From contig NC_056052.1 of assembly GCF_004379255.2 (NCBI RefSeq), forward strand, positions 5,270,001 to 5,334,000: a DNA stretch of 64,000 bases, read 5' to 3'. The position numbers were made by a program, and so were the translations under genes. The notes below the pieces were generated by a model. It ran no database searches, had not been told where the DNA came from, and was given only the letters and a program-made list of their open reading frames with translations. Source of the stretch: Salvia splendens. Taxonomy: Eukaryota > Streptophyta > Magnoliopsida > Lamiales > Lamiaceae. Of this stretch, positions 1 to 11,535 are shown one piece after another; position 1 is the stretch's first letter, and each line of letters starts with the position of its first letter.

Positions 1-345
1 GATACTCCATAAACAAACCAAAAAAGATTAATTTAAATTTAAAAAAAAGGTATAAAGAGAGTACAAATCCACACCACATAAACTGCACGAAGTTAGCCAA
101 CTCAAAATGAGTTTGATGCAACTGGCCATCGACAAGAAGAAAAGCACAGACTTTTTTATGCAATCACACAAAATATAGTAGACAATATATAATAGAAAAA
201 AAACATTTTCCAAGCTACGACCCGTTTTCTTACAACATCACTCACATTTGTTCCTTTCCTCTTGTGTGAATCTGCTACCTCAGATTAAAAGCAGTGAACT
301 AAAACACCCAAAACAAAGTGTGAAATAGAAACCATAATTAATTAA
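1..345. other. Intergenic flank, no gene seen
   Basis: AT-rich sequence downstream of the gamma-COP-like gene. I see no conserved coding segment or repeat end; it may contain the 3' untranslated region of that gene. Confidence 0.4.
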
Positions 346-2648
346 TTATACATTGTGCCTACGCATGAGGTTGCAGTGATGAGTTGAAGCTTCCTTGACT
401 GCAAATGATTGAGATTTAATGATTTGAGATACATGTTCAGCTTCAGGCTCATCATCCTGCATGTTACAAAAATAAACACACATTAACTAAGGCTTAGGCT
501 TATGGTTATAAATAAATATGCAGATTTGAGATTACTTACACGATGGTTGAATTCCTCCATATATAACTTAGAGGAACCCATTAATCTATGATCCTCTGGA
601 GTTATGCATTCCACATTGTGCACAATCCTCGCCTGCTACATCAAATATTAAATAATTCATTAGTACTAAACAAAGATTTAGTAGATCAAAGTATAGTATG
701 CCTTAAGAATATAGCAATAACCTTCTGCAATGCCCTGTAAGCACTAAACCTCACCACAGGCTTGTGAGAACGAAGCATTCGGCGCATAACATCTATGCTA
801 TCTTTAAGTTGAAAACCAGGCATGATGTACACCCCTACGTCCACCCCTCCTAGTGACCGGAATCCTTCTATTGCCAACATTTTATCTTTACCATTGATAC
901 AAGACCATATGAGTTCGAAGATACCACCAGCCCCGTAGCGAGTCCGATCTCGTGTTAACTACATATCTCAATCTATATATATCAGCACTTGAGACAACCA
1001 TCCCAACCATACACATTATTTTTAGACTACCAACGATGCAATACCTGACGAATACAGCGAATCAGGATGCAAGTCCCCAATGGCGAAGAACACCAAGAGC
1101 AAAGCCTAGTTAATTTTGACCATATTTTGTGGTAATGATAACGGCGTACTTCTACCGTAGGATTTACTTCTCCCGTACGACGTACTTCTCCCATCTGCAT
1201 GCTCTTGTAACTTGTAAATCCAACCGGCATACAACATAAATGATGCATGATGTATTTGTGTATATAGACATGAAAATGAACAACAAATCAAGAATAGTGT
1301 CATCATCTAACACCCCATGGAAAACATCTTTTCTTACCACAAATTCTAGATACATGGCATGGAACTGAACGTGTTTTCCTTTATCGTAAAAAGAGGTCTC
1401 GGGGTATACTTGATCGAGTGTGATGGCCATCCTTGGATCTCTCTATAAGAATATACAATTATAAAAATTATAAATACTTCAACTGGCTAGGTAGTAATAC
1501 TTTTGTAATTCTTCAAATATGATGTAATAATAATACCTTTACCAAATTGATTGAACACACAAGGGAAGCAATTTGAAGAGTAGGATTGTCATCACAAAGA
1601 TCCTCATAGAGGAATTTCACAACTTTGTTTAAGGATGCGTCATTTGTAATATGACAAAGCAAACGAATAGCATTCGCCCGATATGCAACATTACCGGTGT
1701 TGACGTCTTTAAGTAAGGCACTAGTAACTAGAGAAACCTTGTTAGCAAAAAATAAAAAAAAAATTAGCCCCTAATAGGTAGAAGAGAAACATGTAAATGT
1801 GAAAATAGAAGAAATATGAACTTCATCTGCAATAGGGCAAAGATCCCTTGCAATTAGATGAAACATTCTTCTCAAATGAGCATCTTGAAACCGATACAGA
1901 TTAACCGCTGAAGAAAGTATAGCAGCAGCTTCACTCTACAAAACATATTACACTAAATGTCAAATACTATCCAAGTCCTAACACATGCCACTTTCTTACG
2001 AATATATATGAAAATTGTAAACCTCTACTCGATTGGAATATCGTGTGCATATAGATATGTAACACTGTTATAAATAGTTACTGAGGTTCATAAATATCAA
2101 TTGCCCAATAACAAAATGGAACTGACTCAAATACCAAAGTTGAGAGAGTGACCTTTGTGAATATTTCACCTTGATTGAGAAGATACAGAAGCCTTTTAAT
2201 GATCTAAAGAAGACAAAAACCGAAATAATTATATAATATTTTAGCTAAAAACTGTTGTAGTTATATTTGACGTTGCAGAAAAAAGTACCTTCAAACATCT
2301 TGTTTTATCAATATGTGGATCACTAAAACCCCTCACTTCAGTTAAAACAGCATGTTTCTCAATCACCACAATCCAAGAGCAATCTGGGAAATATTAACAA
2401 GTTCAAAATTTAGTATTTCTATTTCAATATAAAATGAACAAAATCAAAACAATATATTATGGAAGTATTCGACCTTTGTTAGTAGAGAGATCATGATCTC
2501 TCTTCACACACTGCCACTGCATTGTATTCAACGTATACTGACACTCACAGAAAACAAGGCCAAAACATACATCCAAGTTGTATGGGTACAATCTGTCACT
2601 TCTCTCCAAGGGCACGTTTGAAACTTTTCGAGAGTTGAAACGGATCAA
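346..2648 (-). CDS. Truncated, divergent gamma-COP-like (coatomer gamma) gene, multi-exon
   Basis: Gamma-COP is the large HEAT-repeat subunit of the COPI coat, which acts in Golgi-ER retrograde vesicle traffic. On the minus strand I see exons at about 2474-2648, 2289-2383, 2153-2203, 1822-1935, 1537-1737, 1338-1442, 1045-1105, 722-958, 540-632 and 346-456. Diagnostic stretches are VIEKHAVLTEVRGFSDP, LLYLLNQGEIFTK, YRANAIRLLC, VQFHAM, SPLGTCILIR and RSHKPVVRFSAYRALQK. They follow the N-terminal order of plant gamma-COP. Most junctions have GT-AG ends and keep frame. The exception is the join between 1338 and 1105, where the obvious sites change phase, so either a small exon is missed or the gene is broken there. 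The product would be roughly 330-350 aa against about 885 aa for true gamma-COP. It ends in an unrelated acidic tail (exons 632-540 and 456-346) and lacks the appendage domain. The start at 2648 is tentative; an ATG lies nearer the conserved part. It is a paralogue or decaying duplicate, not the housekeeping copy. Confidence 0.7.
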
Positions 2649-3899
2649 AGAAAGTAAATTGATTCAAAATTTGAACAACCCTCCACCTATTCTCAGGATA
2701 TTGATCAGATCCTACAAAAAAATCAACTTGATAACTAGTAAATACTAATACCTTGAGGAGATAAACACAAGAAACTCAATTAGAGCTTAATCTCATAGGA
2801 AGATAAACTTACGCATGATATTTTGATGAGATAAACACAATAAATCAAAATGATATAAACACAACATCTTGAGGAAATAAACACAAGGAATCTGATTATA
2901 CAAGAAACTAAAAAGATAAAACCTAAATAACAGATAATGACATTTGGTTGTTGATCAAGAATCTCACCATAGATAAAAAATCGAAGAACCAAATCACAAA
3001 TGCATGAGTAAAGCTAAAATCGAAGAACCAAAACACAAATGCATGAGTAAAGCTATGTTAAAACACCAAGAGCAAAGCTTAGGCCCCTGAGTAATATAGT
3101 AATTTATATAAACAATAAATTCATAGAAAGAATAGTGCCTCAAGATCATCTTTGGAGAATGGAGATTTTACTTAATGTGCACTGACTGACAAGTTAGGCT
3201 GCCACAGCAACCATTAGTTCATCACAACTGTTGGGAGCATCATGACATTTACCAAAAGAAACAACATGGCCAGCTCCCCGTGTAAAATCTGAGAAAACGA
3301 TGGCAACTGCTGGAGCTCAATAACTCTGATGCATCTGTTTCTTGGCCCAACTTCATGCCATATAGTGAAACATTCTACATGTTTAACATCAAAACAATTA
3401 GACTATTAGGAAAAAACCACAAATTTCGACTAAGGAAATATAGGCAGGACTAAGAAGCTATCTGTGTAGCAGGAAGACATGTTCCCTAAGTTAATTTCCC
3501 CCTCAAAACAAGATGTCAAGAAACAAAATGATTCAGGACATTATACATAGATACATATGAACAAAAGAGCAAGAGAGATCAGATGGTAACATGATCCAAA
3601 AAACATCATCCATAATTCCACATATAGAATTGGTGTTTGGGTAAGTATCACTACACCTCTCCTTGCAATTCTTGCATTTTTTCCATAAGAAATAGATCAA
3701 GGCAAAAATATTTGTATTTATCATTTTATCTCCAGAATTTTTACATAAGCAATACTTGGGCAATCAAAAAAATTATAAGTGAGCATCAAAAGTAGTAACT
3801 CTTCATTTTTTACTATATTAGCTCATATTCACTTAGTGCCATCTGGTACAATTTGATCATAAATGACGATAAAAAAATACAGAGTATAAACAAATCAAA
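2649..3899. other. Intergenic, weak unrecognised coding-like tail
   Basis: Mostly AT-rich sequence with short direct repeats such as ATAAACACAA near 2760-2885 and a repeated segment near 2965-3055. On the minus strand around 3205-3310 a short open stretch ends in CDELMVAVAA followed by a stop and looks coding-like, but I do not recognise it. Nothing else is supported. Confidence 0.3.
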
Positions 3900-3901
3900 G
3901 A

Positions 3902-4165
3902 TACCTGACCAAGTATAACGAGAGTGTCACTACTTTTCAAATCTGGAGCAAGATTTCTTCAGTCCAGATGCCCATTATACCACCAAACAAATTCTCTAGC
4001 AGAGTGTGTACCAGCCAAGTCCTGCATTACAAGAAAATACACATATTCTGAGCAAACAAAACCTTATTAAAGAATTTTCAACACAAGAGAAGGTAACAAT
4101 GGGCCATGGCATTATAAAATGTTCTACATACCTCCTTTGGTTTGCCTAGAGACCACCTGCCACAG
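3902..4165 (-). pseudogene. Two-exon fragment of mitochondrial NADPH:adrenodoxin (ferredoxin) oxidoreductase, dead
   Basis: The mitochondrial adrenodoxin-reductase homologue (MFDR in Arabidopsis) is an FAD/NADPH flavoprotein that reduces mitochondrial ferredoxin. Two adjacent minus-strand segments match it: a short exon at about 4137-4165 reading WSLGKPKE, and one at about 3904-4022 reading DLAGTHSAREFVWWYNGH, then NLAPDLKSSDT and VILGQ. GT follows both segments on the minus strand. In the second, the codon expected after HLD is TGA, an in-frame stop just before RNLAPDL. The upstream FAD-binding exons and the remaining NADP domain are not found nearby, so this is a remnant of a duplicated gene. 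Confidence 0.72.
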
Positions 4166-4245
4166 TACAAACATAAATTTCCGCATGAGTAAACAGAAAC
4201 AATAAAATAACTAATTTATGTCCACAAACTTCAAGAAACGTAGTA

Positions 4246-4533
4246 CTCCCTCCGTCCCTGATTAAGAGTCACACTTTGACCGGCCACGAGTTTTAAGAAA
4301 TGTAAATAAAAGTTGGTTGAAAAAGTTAGTGGAATGTGAGACCCATTTTTTATATTGGTTTTATAATAAAATGTGAGTGAATTGAGTCAGTGGAATGTGG
4401 GACCTACTTCCTATTTATGATAAAAATGAAGTGTGACTCTTAATTGGGGACAGACCGAAATGGAAAAGTGTGACTCTTAATTGGGGACCGACCGAAATGG
4501 AAAAGTGTGACTCTTAATCGGGGACGGAGGGAG
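4246..4533. mobile_element. Stowaway-type MITE with duplicated 3' end
   Basis: It has the inverted ends CTCCCTCCGTCCC and GGGACGGAGGGAG flanked by TA on both sides (4244-4245 and 4534-4535), the hallmark of Stowaway Tc1/mariner MITEs. It is 288 bp with no coding capacity. The terminal segment GTGTGACTCTTAATtGGGGAC with the following GACCGAAATGGAAAA is tandemly repeated, so the right end appears three times. Confidence 0.85.
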
Positions 4534-4535
4534 TA

Positions 4536-5399
4536 GTTCACACAGATGAGAAATCGTAGAACACTAATCACATGCACAATCCTCCATCCAATAAAAGATC
4601 CAAACATAAGCAAATAATGAGTGAACACCATTACATTAAATTTAAAATGGAGTCACAGAAACCAAGGAAGAACACAAAAATGAACTAGCTCACAACGGTT
4701 TCAATCAATTCATAACCTAATGCAAATGATTTATAGATACTATAAACACAAAAGGTATTATAGATGCCATAAACATATAGCTCAAATTATCCTCAATTAC
4801 CGCTCCATTTAGATTCTGAATTTGAATACAGTATAAAGCAAAACAGATGAATTTTTTCCGATGCAGATGCTATTTTAAACGAAATATTATCTTAAACTGA
4901 TTACCAGTGAGATATAAACGGCCAGCGGTATTGAGGTGGAAGGCGATGGCGCCGCTGGATCCAGTACGAATGGAGTGAACGACGGTAGCTGAAGCCAACG
5001 ACGGTGGCCGGATGCGATTAGCTGTCGCTGGAGGCGGATGAAGGTATGAAGTTTATGCTAGGGTTTCTTTAGGCTGTGATCGGTATCACGAAATTCAGAT
5101 CTTGGAAATGAAATTGGGGCCTCGAATTCCAATTTGATTGTGGCCTCGAAATTAAGACCTCGAATTCCAATGAAATCGGGGCCTCGAAATTCAGACCTTG
5201 GAAATGAAATTGAGACCCCCATTCTCCTACGGTTTTTTAGTGTTCTATTTTATTCCTTCTATAAATATTTTCTTTTTAAAAGCATTGCCATGAAAAACTT
5301 GTTAGAGTTTCTATACTATAATTCACATGAATACTGTAAAAATTGTTATTTTATTTTTTAAGGAATAAAATTGATTAATTTTGTTATAATGTTGTTATG
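4536..5399. other. Intergenic with a small imperfect direct-repeat patch
   Basis: No gene recognised. Between about 5089 and 5218 the phrases GAAATTCAGA, CCTTGGAAATGAAATTG and GGCCTCGAATTCCAA recur several times in direct orientation, forming a short imperfect repeat patch. The rest is AT-rich unique-looking sequence. Confidence 0.45.
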
Positions 5400-5429
5400 T
5401 TTTACATTTAATAAGTATTAATTGCATAT

Positions 5430-6600
5430 TTACATGTATAAGTAACTTAACAAAGTCTAAGTCTCTGTTTTAGTATATCAGTTGTGGGCGACGTTCACTT
5501 TAAGGTAACACGGTCAGTTCTGAACAAAGAAAATAAATAATTTCACAACCCAGATAGGCCTAGACTACCTATCGTGAAAGGTTGCAATGTCATTCCGCAT
5601 ATTTCTAAGTCTTACTGAAATAAGATGACATTGGTGTGGTAGAGCACTGAACGGATCTAACACTGAGACAAGGTCTTTATGCTATCTACTGAAAGACGAG
5701 CTTTTGATAAATGTTTACTTCTTAATCAATGTACGTTAGCATTGAGCATACGATATTGATTATGCACTACGTTGACTTATCAAATAGTGCGGGTTTTTCG
5801 CAACCCAATATTCCTGATATATTGGGTTATGGTGATTAATATCTAACGGTGCTATGAATATTATTATGTTGAATCGTGTGCGAGGTGAGTCTCGTTTGAT
5901 AATGTCCCCAATAGGAGCGCGAAACCAGGTTTTATTATTCGGAACCTAGCTAGTTGGAGTTTGATTACTCTATGAATAATAAATAAGTGTTTCATGCTAA
6001 GTCCACTCTTGGAATTAATAAGATGCTAATTAATTAAGTTCATAACAAACATTAATTAATTAGTGGACATTTATATCTTAAGCGCGAGAAATGAACAATA
6101 ACACGTAAACCCGGATTACTTGTAATTTCGGATTCGGATGTGCAGTGCAATATTACTTTTGTAGTGGTTGCTCGTAATATTCCAATATAAGCTTATATTA
6201 AATTGAGATTCAATTTAATTAGTAAAAAGCTAATTGGGGGAGGTCATATCCAAAACCTTCCATAGATCCATGTTTGGGCTCAATATGAACTTAATATAAA
6301 TAGGAGAATAAATGAGACAGAAAATACGCTTTTACTTTACTCAAAATTTTAGTCCCCCTCTCCTTTAGCTCATCTCCGTGAGATTGAATTTTACTGTCCT
6401 ATTTATTCAAGTCCTTGTATACCGGTGAAATCAGCCCATATTGATATCGGAATACTGTTCGGGAACCAGCCAGAAGATCTGTGGTCTAGTACTCGACATC
6501 TTCACGAGGAGAAGTAGCGAGCTATTGTCGATTCTTTGGAGAATTATCAAGGTATTATTTTTACTCCGTAGAAAAGCATGTTTTAGGTTTCAATTATACT
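5430..6600 (+). mobile_element. Probable Ty1/copia LTR or leader remnant
   Basis: About 1.1 kb resembles plant copia LTR and leader sequence in style: long stem-forming stretches, a short TATA-containing promoter-like region near 6290-6300 (ATATAAATAGGAG), and a leader-like tail ending near AAAAGCATGTTTTAGG. I found neither a target-site duplication nor an adjacent primer-binding site or gag, so the boundaries and the class are tentative. Confidence 0.35.
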
Positions 6601-7512
6601 TAAAGCATGTTTAATTCAAGTTATGAGCATGATACATGTACAAATTACGCGAATAGAGTTTGTCTAAACAATCTGCTAAATAGATCGCAATTATTATCTA
6701 ATTTAATTGATGCACGCTTCTACTGTCAACCCCTTCAAAACTCGGCCTTGATCCTATTTTTCAATTGTTATGTCAACTTTTGTCATTTCAATTCCAACAC
6801 CTACAATGCAGCCATCCACATTTCAACCTCATTTTCAGCCACAACTTAGTTTCACACTTATCATTTAAAAAATGAATATACTTGAAAATAGAAAATTACC
6901 TTAATTCAATTTCAAAAATTAATTTTTTTTCTCGAGTTTCCGTAGCAACTGGATCTTTCTTCTGAATAATCCAAGTTTACACAATGTGTGGATCCCACCC
7001 CAATGCGTATGCATATTTTACGAACGTTGTTTGAGTTTTCCGATTCATTTCCGACAATTTTAAAGACACAAAAATTGGAAGTATGAAAAATTTGAAGAAA
7101 ATTTGGGTCTTTATAGATATAAGTAATATATTAAATTGATAAAAACAAAAGGAAGGTAAATAAATATATGAGTCGTGCGACCACTACGACGGCTGCAATG
7201 CAGCCCAAGCACCGCTCGACGGCTGGCGTTTTAACCGAGCGGCCTTGAAGAGAATGGAGACGCAATGCAGTCCCGTCAAACGACCACCCTTAATAGGACT
7301 GCATTGTGAATGCTCTTAATTATCTAAATATTAGTATTTTCTTAAATTTTGTGTTCAAAAGAAACTTCTTGCTTATGATAGACTCCCTTCGTCCGCCATA
7401 AGGTGTCCCGATTTACCATTTAGTCCGTACGTGATTAGGAGACCTCGTTCTTTTTATTATAAATGATAGGTATGCCTCCACATTCCACTCACTTTTTATT
7501 ATAAAATTAATA
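6601..7512. other. Intergenic, including a small GC-rich MITE-like patch
   Basis: No gene seen. Around 7160-7320 a GC-richer patch with GGCTGCAATGCAG and its near-inverse forms ends in a GAATGCTC-type terminus, suggesting a short MITE of the PIF or hAT sort without a clear partner end. A truncated CTCCCTTCGTCCG-type MITE end lies at about 7382. Confidence 0.35.
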
Positions 7513-7836
7513 CTCCCCCGTCCTAGTTTAGGAGTGCAATTTAGTTAAGGCACATGTTTTAGGAAATTGTTGGAGTGTGTAATAATTAAAGTGGGGTGGT
7601 GGTTATTGGAGACTATAATAATTGAAGTGATGTAGTGGAAAGTGAGACCCTTTGACTTTTTGTATGTTTAGGATTTTGTTTTGTTTTATTTTTATAAAAT
7701 TAATAGCATTTGAGTGTAAATTACATCAACAATGAGGTTAAATTTTATGTCCAAATATGGTAAATTCTAAATGAGACTCTTAAAACTTGGATGGACGGAA
7801 TGACAAAACAAGACTCTTAAACTGGGACGGAGGGAG
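7513..7836. mobile_element. Stowaway-type MITE
   Basis: Left end CTCCCCCGTCCTAGTTTA and right end TAAACTGGGACGGAGGGAG form inverted termini, and TA flanks both (7511-7512 and 7837-7838). It is about 324 bp and non-coding. It appears inserted into or beside an older degenerate MITE that starts near 7382. Confidence 0.75.
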
Positions 7837-8020
7837 TACTATATAAAATGAGTCTCACAATCCACCATCTTTTTCCACCCGCTTTCCTTAATACTCCTTT
7901 CATCTGCTATTAGGAATCTCAGTTTACCATTTTAGTTTATCCGCAATTAGGAGCTTCGTTTCACTTTTTAATATAAATGGTTGGTTAGATCTCAAATTTC
8001 ACTCACATTTTATTATAGTA

Positions 8021-8120
8021 CTCCCTCCGTCCCATTAAAGATGACTCACTTTCCCTTTTGATTTATCCCAAACAAGATAACTCATTACTAAAAATGGAAG
8101 CACCTTTATGTGGATCGGAG
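8021..8120. mobile_element. Short or truncated Stowaway-like MITE
   Basis: It begins CTCCCTCCGTCCCATT after TA and ends GGATCGGAG before TA, about 100 bp. The termini match only over the outer bases, so it may be an internally deleted copy. A related degenerate end (ACTCCTTTCATCTGC) lies just upstream at about 7890. Confidence 0.45.
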
Positions 8121-10602
8121 TAGTATCTTCTAATGGGACTTTTAGAACATTACTTAATAACTAGTATCACACCTGGGCATGCTAAAATTAACATATTTTA
8201 AAACATTAATTTGAAATTTTAGTTAATTAAATGAAATTAAAACAATACCATTATATAAAAATCGTAAACAAAATAACTACTTATACAACTAAAATATACC
8301 ATAAACTCAAAATTATTAATTATAAATTATCAAAATTTGGAGAGCTCTGATTCATCATCCATGAATGGAAACATTTAAAATATTATTTGATTAAGCTCTA
8401 CATCACGTATAACAAAAAATTCCAATTATGTATACAACATTAATTTAATGCTCAAATAAATATAATATAATAATTAAAGGTAACATATTAGAATCAATCG
8501 AAACATACAACGATTATAAACCTTTATAACCTAAATCAATATATTAACAAAGTACAACATAAATAAACCAAATACTCAATCATTCATTCAGTACAAACAC
8601 AATTCATCTTCCTTCCGATTTCTACATATCACCATTATACATAATCAATTTCAGCCGGAAAACATCAAACGGATTCTCTACAACGGATTATATAACCTCC
8701 AACGTCACACATCAGAATTTTATCAAAATTGACGACATTCTCTCTCCTTATAGATCCTGCATCAATGTATTCACAATACTTGTGGCATTTCTATTGTAAT
8801 ACTATCACATATTTATAGCAAAAAAATGTAAAGATAGATTGAATTAAATTTATACTAAATTATTATTTATACAATTCTCTACACTATATACTATCTAATT
8901 TAATAGGGACAATTATTGCTCCGTTTCTTCCTTGGCCAATTTAAACGGTTTTTTGCATTTAAGTTTGTTGGGATTATAGCCCTAAATTGTGGCACCACAC
9001 GTTTTATAATCATGGTGCAATTGATTCCATGGTTGAATTACATGCTAGTATTAAACTAATTAGTGTAACCGAACGAATATTACTATCCCACCTCACAAAA
9101 ATTGATAATTTAAATGATTTTTATAATTGGCGATTAGATTGTAACGATTATAATAATGAATTGAATTTTAATAGGCCAACTAAAATTAAATAGATATATT
9201 TTTTAAAATTGCATTTATATCCTTAATATAAAATAATTATTTAAAATAATCCAAAACTCGCCTGTTGTATAGATAGATTTAATTGATTTTATCGTTTAAA
9301 TAACCCTTGACCAGCAATGACGGAGAAAGATACAAAATGCAGGGAAATTATAAGTATTTTAAATGGTTGAATATAAACGAATTGATATTATGAATATGTA
9401 ACGGCCACGAGCATGGATGTGGATGTTGTGCTATTGCCAAAGAGTAGGGAGTAAAAAATAAATAAAAGTGGGTCCGGACACGCATTCATGCATGGATATA
9501 GATGCTCTTATAACGATATTATAACAAAAGTTACATTCGTCTGTGGATACTTTTAAGAAATAGGGACCACATTTATATTACTGCATAGTTCAGAAACTAA
9601 ATTTATTTCTCTCTCTCAAAATATTGTGTTGATTCACCTATAATGTAAAAAAAAAAGAATTGGTGGTATTATAAATTTAAAATATTACATTAAAATCAAT
9701 GTATTCACAGTAAAAGTAACTATACTCGAAATATTTAAATGTAAATTTTCGTTTATTATGTGATACACTCGAAATTTTTCGTTGTAATCATCTAAGAATA
9801 TACATCTATCGTGATTCTCTTGAAAATGATTCTACATTTTTATTTCAACTATAAAATTTATAATTCTCATTACATAGGAGTACCAAAGTAAATCAAGGGT
9901 CTTCCCTCATAAAAACTCTCCTACGGTTTTGCAATATACTGTATAGAGATAGAACGAAAAAGTGAAGTGTTGTTTGTGAAAAATATGATTTATCTTATAA
10001 GCAAGGAACTTATTAAAAATAGACGTGAATTAATTTGATAGGACGAATTAGAATATGACAAATGAAAAAGACTACTACTGTCTACACGGATGGAGTATTA
10101 TTTGAAAGTTGGTCACAATAATATAATTATATTAAAAAATTGCTATAAATAACATAGCTCAATAAAACAGACATTTATTTAGAAATATTGAGCTCGCCAA
10201 ATTTAGAGACATGAGTTTATGTCATTATCACATTGCGCATATATAATTAATTAATACTAATAAATTCAAGCAAAGCAGAAATATTGGGCTCGACATTGCA
10301 CCTTGTAATTATTTATAGGAGTACTCAATGTAAGCAAAAATTGCTTACATTGAGTATTATGAATATTACTTTATTTCTAATATTATTACTTTATTTGTTT
10401 GCGAATTTTTGCGATTATAGAAATTGTAAACGAATTTGAGGCCATCCACATCCATGTCTCAATAATGTTTCATCCCTTCACTATTCATGGATCCCACTGC
10501 ATCCATCCATCTCTTAATCATCTCAACCCTTAACTATTCATTCAATTTTATTTTTTATTTTTAATTTCAACGAATTCAATTAATAAAAACACACTTCATT
10601 AA
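8121..10602. other. AT-rich intergenic region, no gene seen
   Basis: Low-complexity AT-rich sequence with many stops in all frames. A small patch at about 9403-9515 (GAGCATGGATGTGGATG to ATGGATATAGATGCTC) may be a short MITE. No conserved coding segment is visible. Confidence 0.45.
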
Positions 10603-11018
10603 GAGCATCTCCAAGGGGAGAGGTAAATAGAGGGGTAAAGTCATATAACTACCATATTTACCTTTTCTCCAAGAAAAATTATTCTCCAAGGGGAAAGGTA
10701 TTTGAGAAGGTATTATACCTTTCCTAATTTGAAAATGTATCTTTACCCCTCCATCAATGGAGAGGTAAAATCATATAACCACCATATTTGCTTTTTTTCA
10801 TACAAATCATTCTCCAAGTGGGAAGGTATTTGAGAAGATATTACACTTTATGTTTTTTAATGCATTTTTACTATTATTTTATTTTTTTAAATGATATACC
10901 TTTCTATATACCTTTTTCCTTTGGAATGTATTACTTTTTGAAAGGGTATATTTTACTTTTTGAGAAGGTAAATAGATGATATACCTCTTTCATTTACCTT
11001 TCCTTGTTGGAGATGCTC
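10603..11018. mobile_element. Tourist/PIF-Harbinger-type MITE
   Basis: Inverted ends GAGCATCTCCAA and TTGGAGATGCTC are flanked by a perfect TAA duplication (10600-10602 and 11019-11021). The TAA/TTA target and the GAGCATC terminus fit the PIF/Harbinger superfamily. At 416 bp it is non-coding and contains internal direct repeats of the phrase ATTCTCCAAGnGGnAAGGTATTTGAGAAG. Confidence 0.82.
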
Positions 11019-11299
11019 TAAATAAAAGAAAATTACAATTTGAAATTCTAAAAAAACAAAAAAACACATAATTAAAATCTTTAAAAAATAATAAAAAGAC
11101 ATAATTTAAAATACTAGTAGAAATTTAAAATTGCACACTTAAATTATAATAGGGTTTGTGAGAGTGTTGTGTTTGTGCGTAGAAAAAATGGTGGGGGAAT
11201 TGAGTTATTTATAGATGAATGTGAGAAAAAAATATCTGGAAAAAAATCGGTAAAAAAACGGCCGAAAAAAGGTCAATTTTTAATTTTTTTATTTTTCAG

Positions 11300-11535
11300 A
11301 TTTAAACAAAAAAGTTAAAAATAGCCTAAAATCGACGCCCACTCGCAGAGCCGGCGAGCGCGCGTCACGCCCCAACCGCTGCTTGCCATGTGGCCGATGC
11401 GCGTGGCGAGACAGCCCGCCAACCACCCCTCCCCCGAGCTACGAGACGCGACGACAGACCCGCAATGGCATCCCTTAACCATCTCTTCTTGGCGGGACAA
11501 GTCCGAGATGGTTAAGGGATGCCGCTGCTGATGCT
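11300..11535. repeat. GC-rich island ending in a 19-bp perfect inverted repeat
   Basis: A GC-rich block in AT-rich surroundings contains GGCATCCCTTAACCATCTC at 11467-11485 and its exact reverse complement at 11505-11523, separated by 19 bases. It is followed by GCTGATGCTC, the type of terminus seen in local PIF-like MITEs. It is probably the right part of a Harbinger-type non-autonomous element whose left end is not certain. Confidence 0.6.

Noticed and set aside
3205..3310. Short coding-like minus-strand tail ending CDELMVAVAA
   Set aside because: It may be a final exon of a gene fragment, but I could not name the family or find adjoining exons, so it is not listed as a gene.
7881..8150. 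A full-length MITE pair
   Set aside because: Several Stowaway-like ends are present, but they do not pair cleanly with TA duplications apart from the short 8021-8120 candidate.
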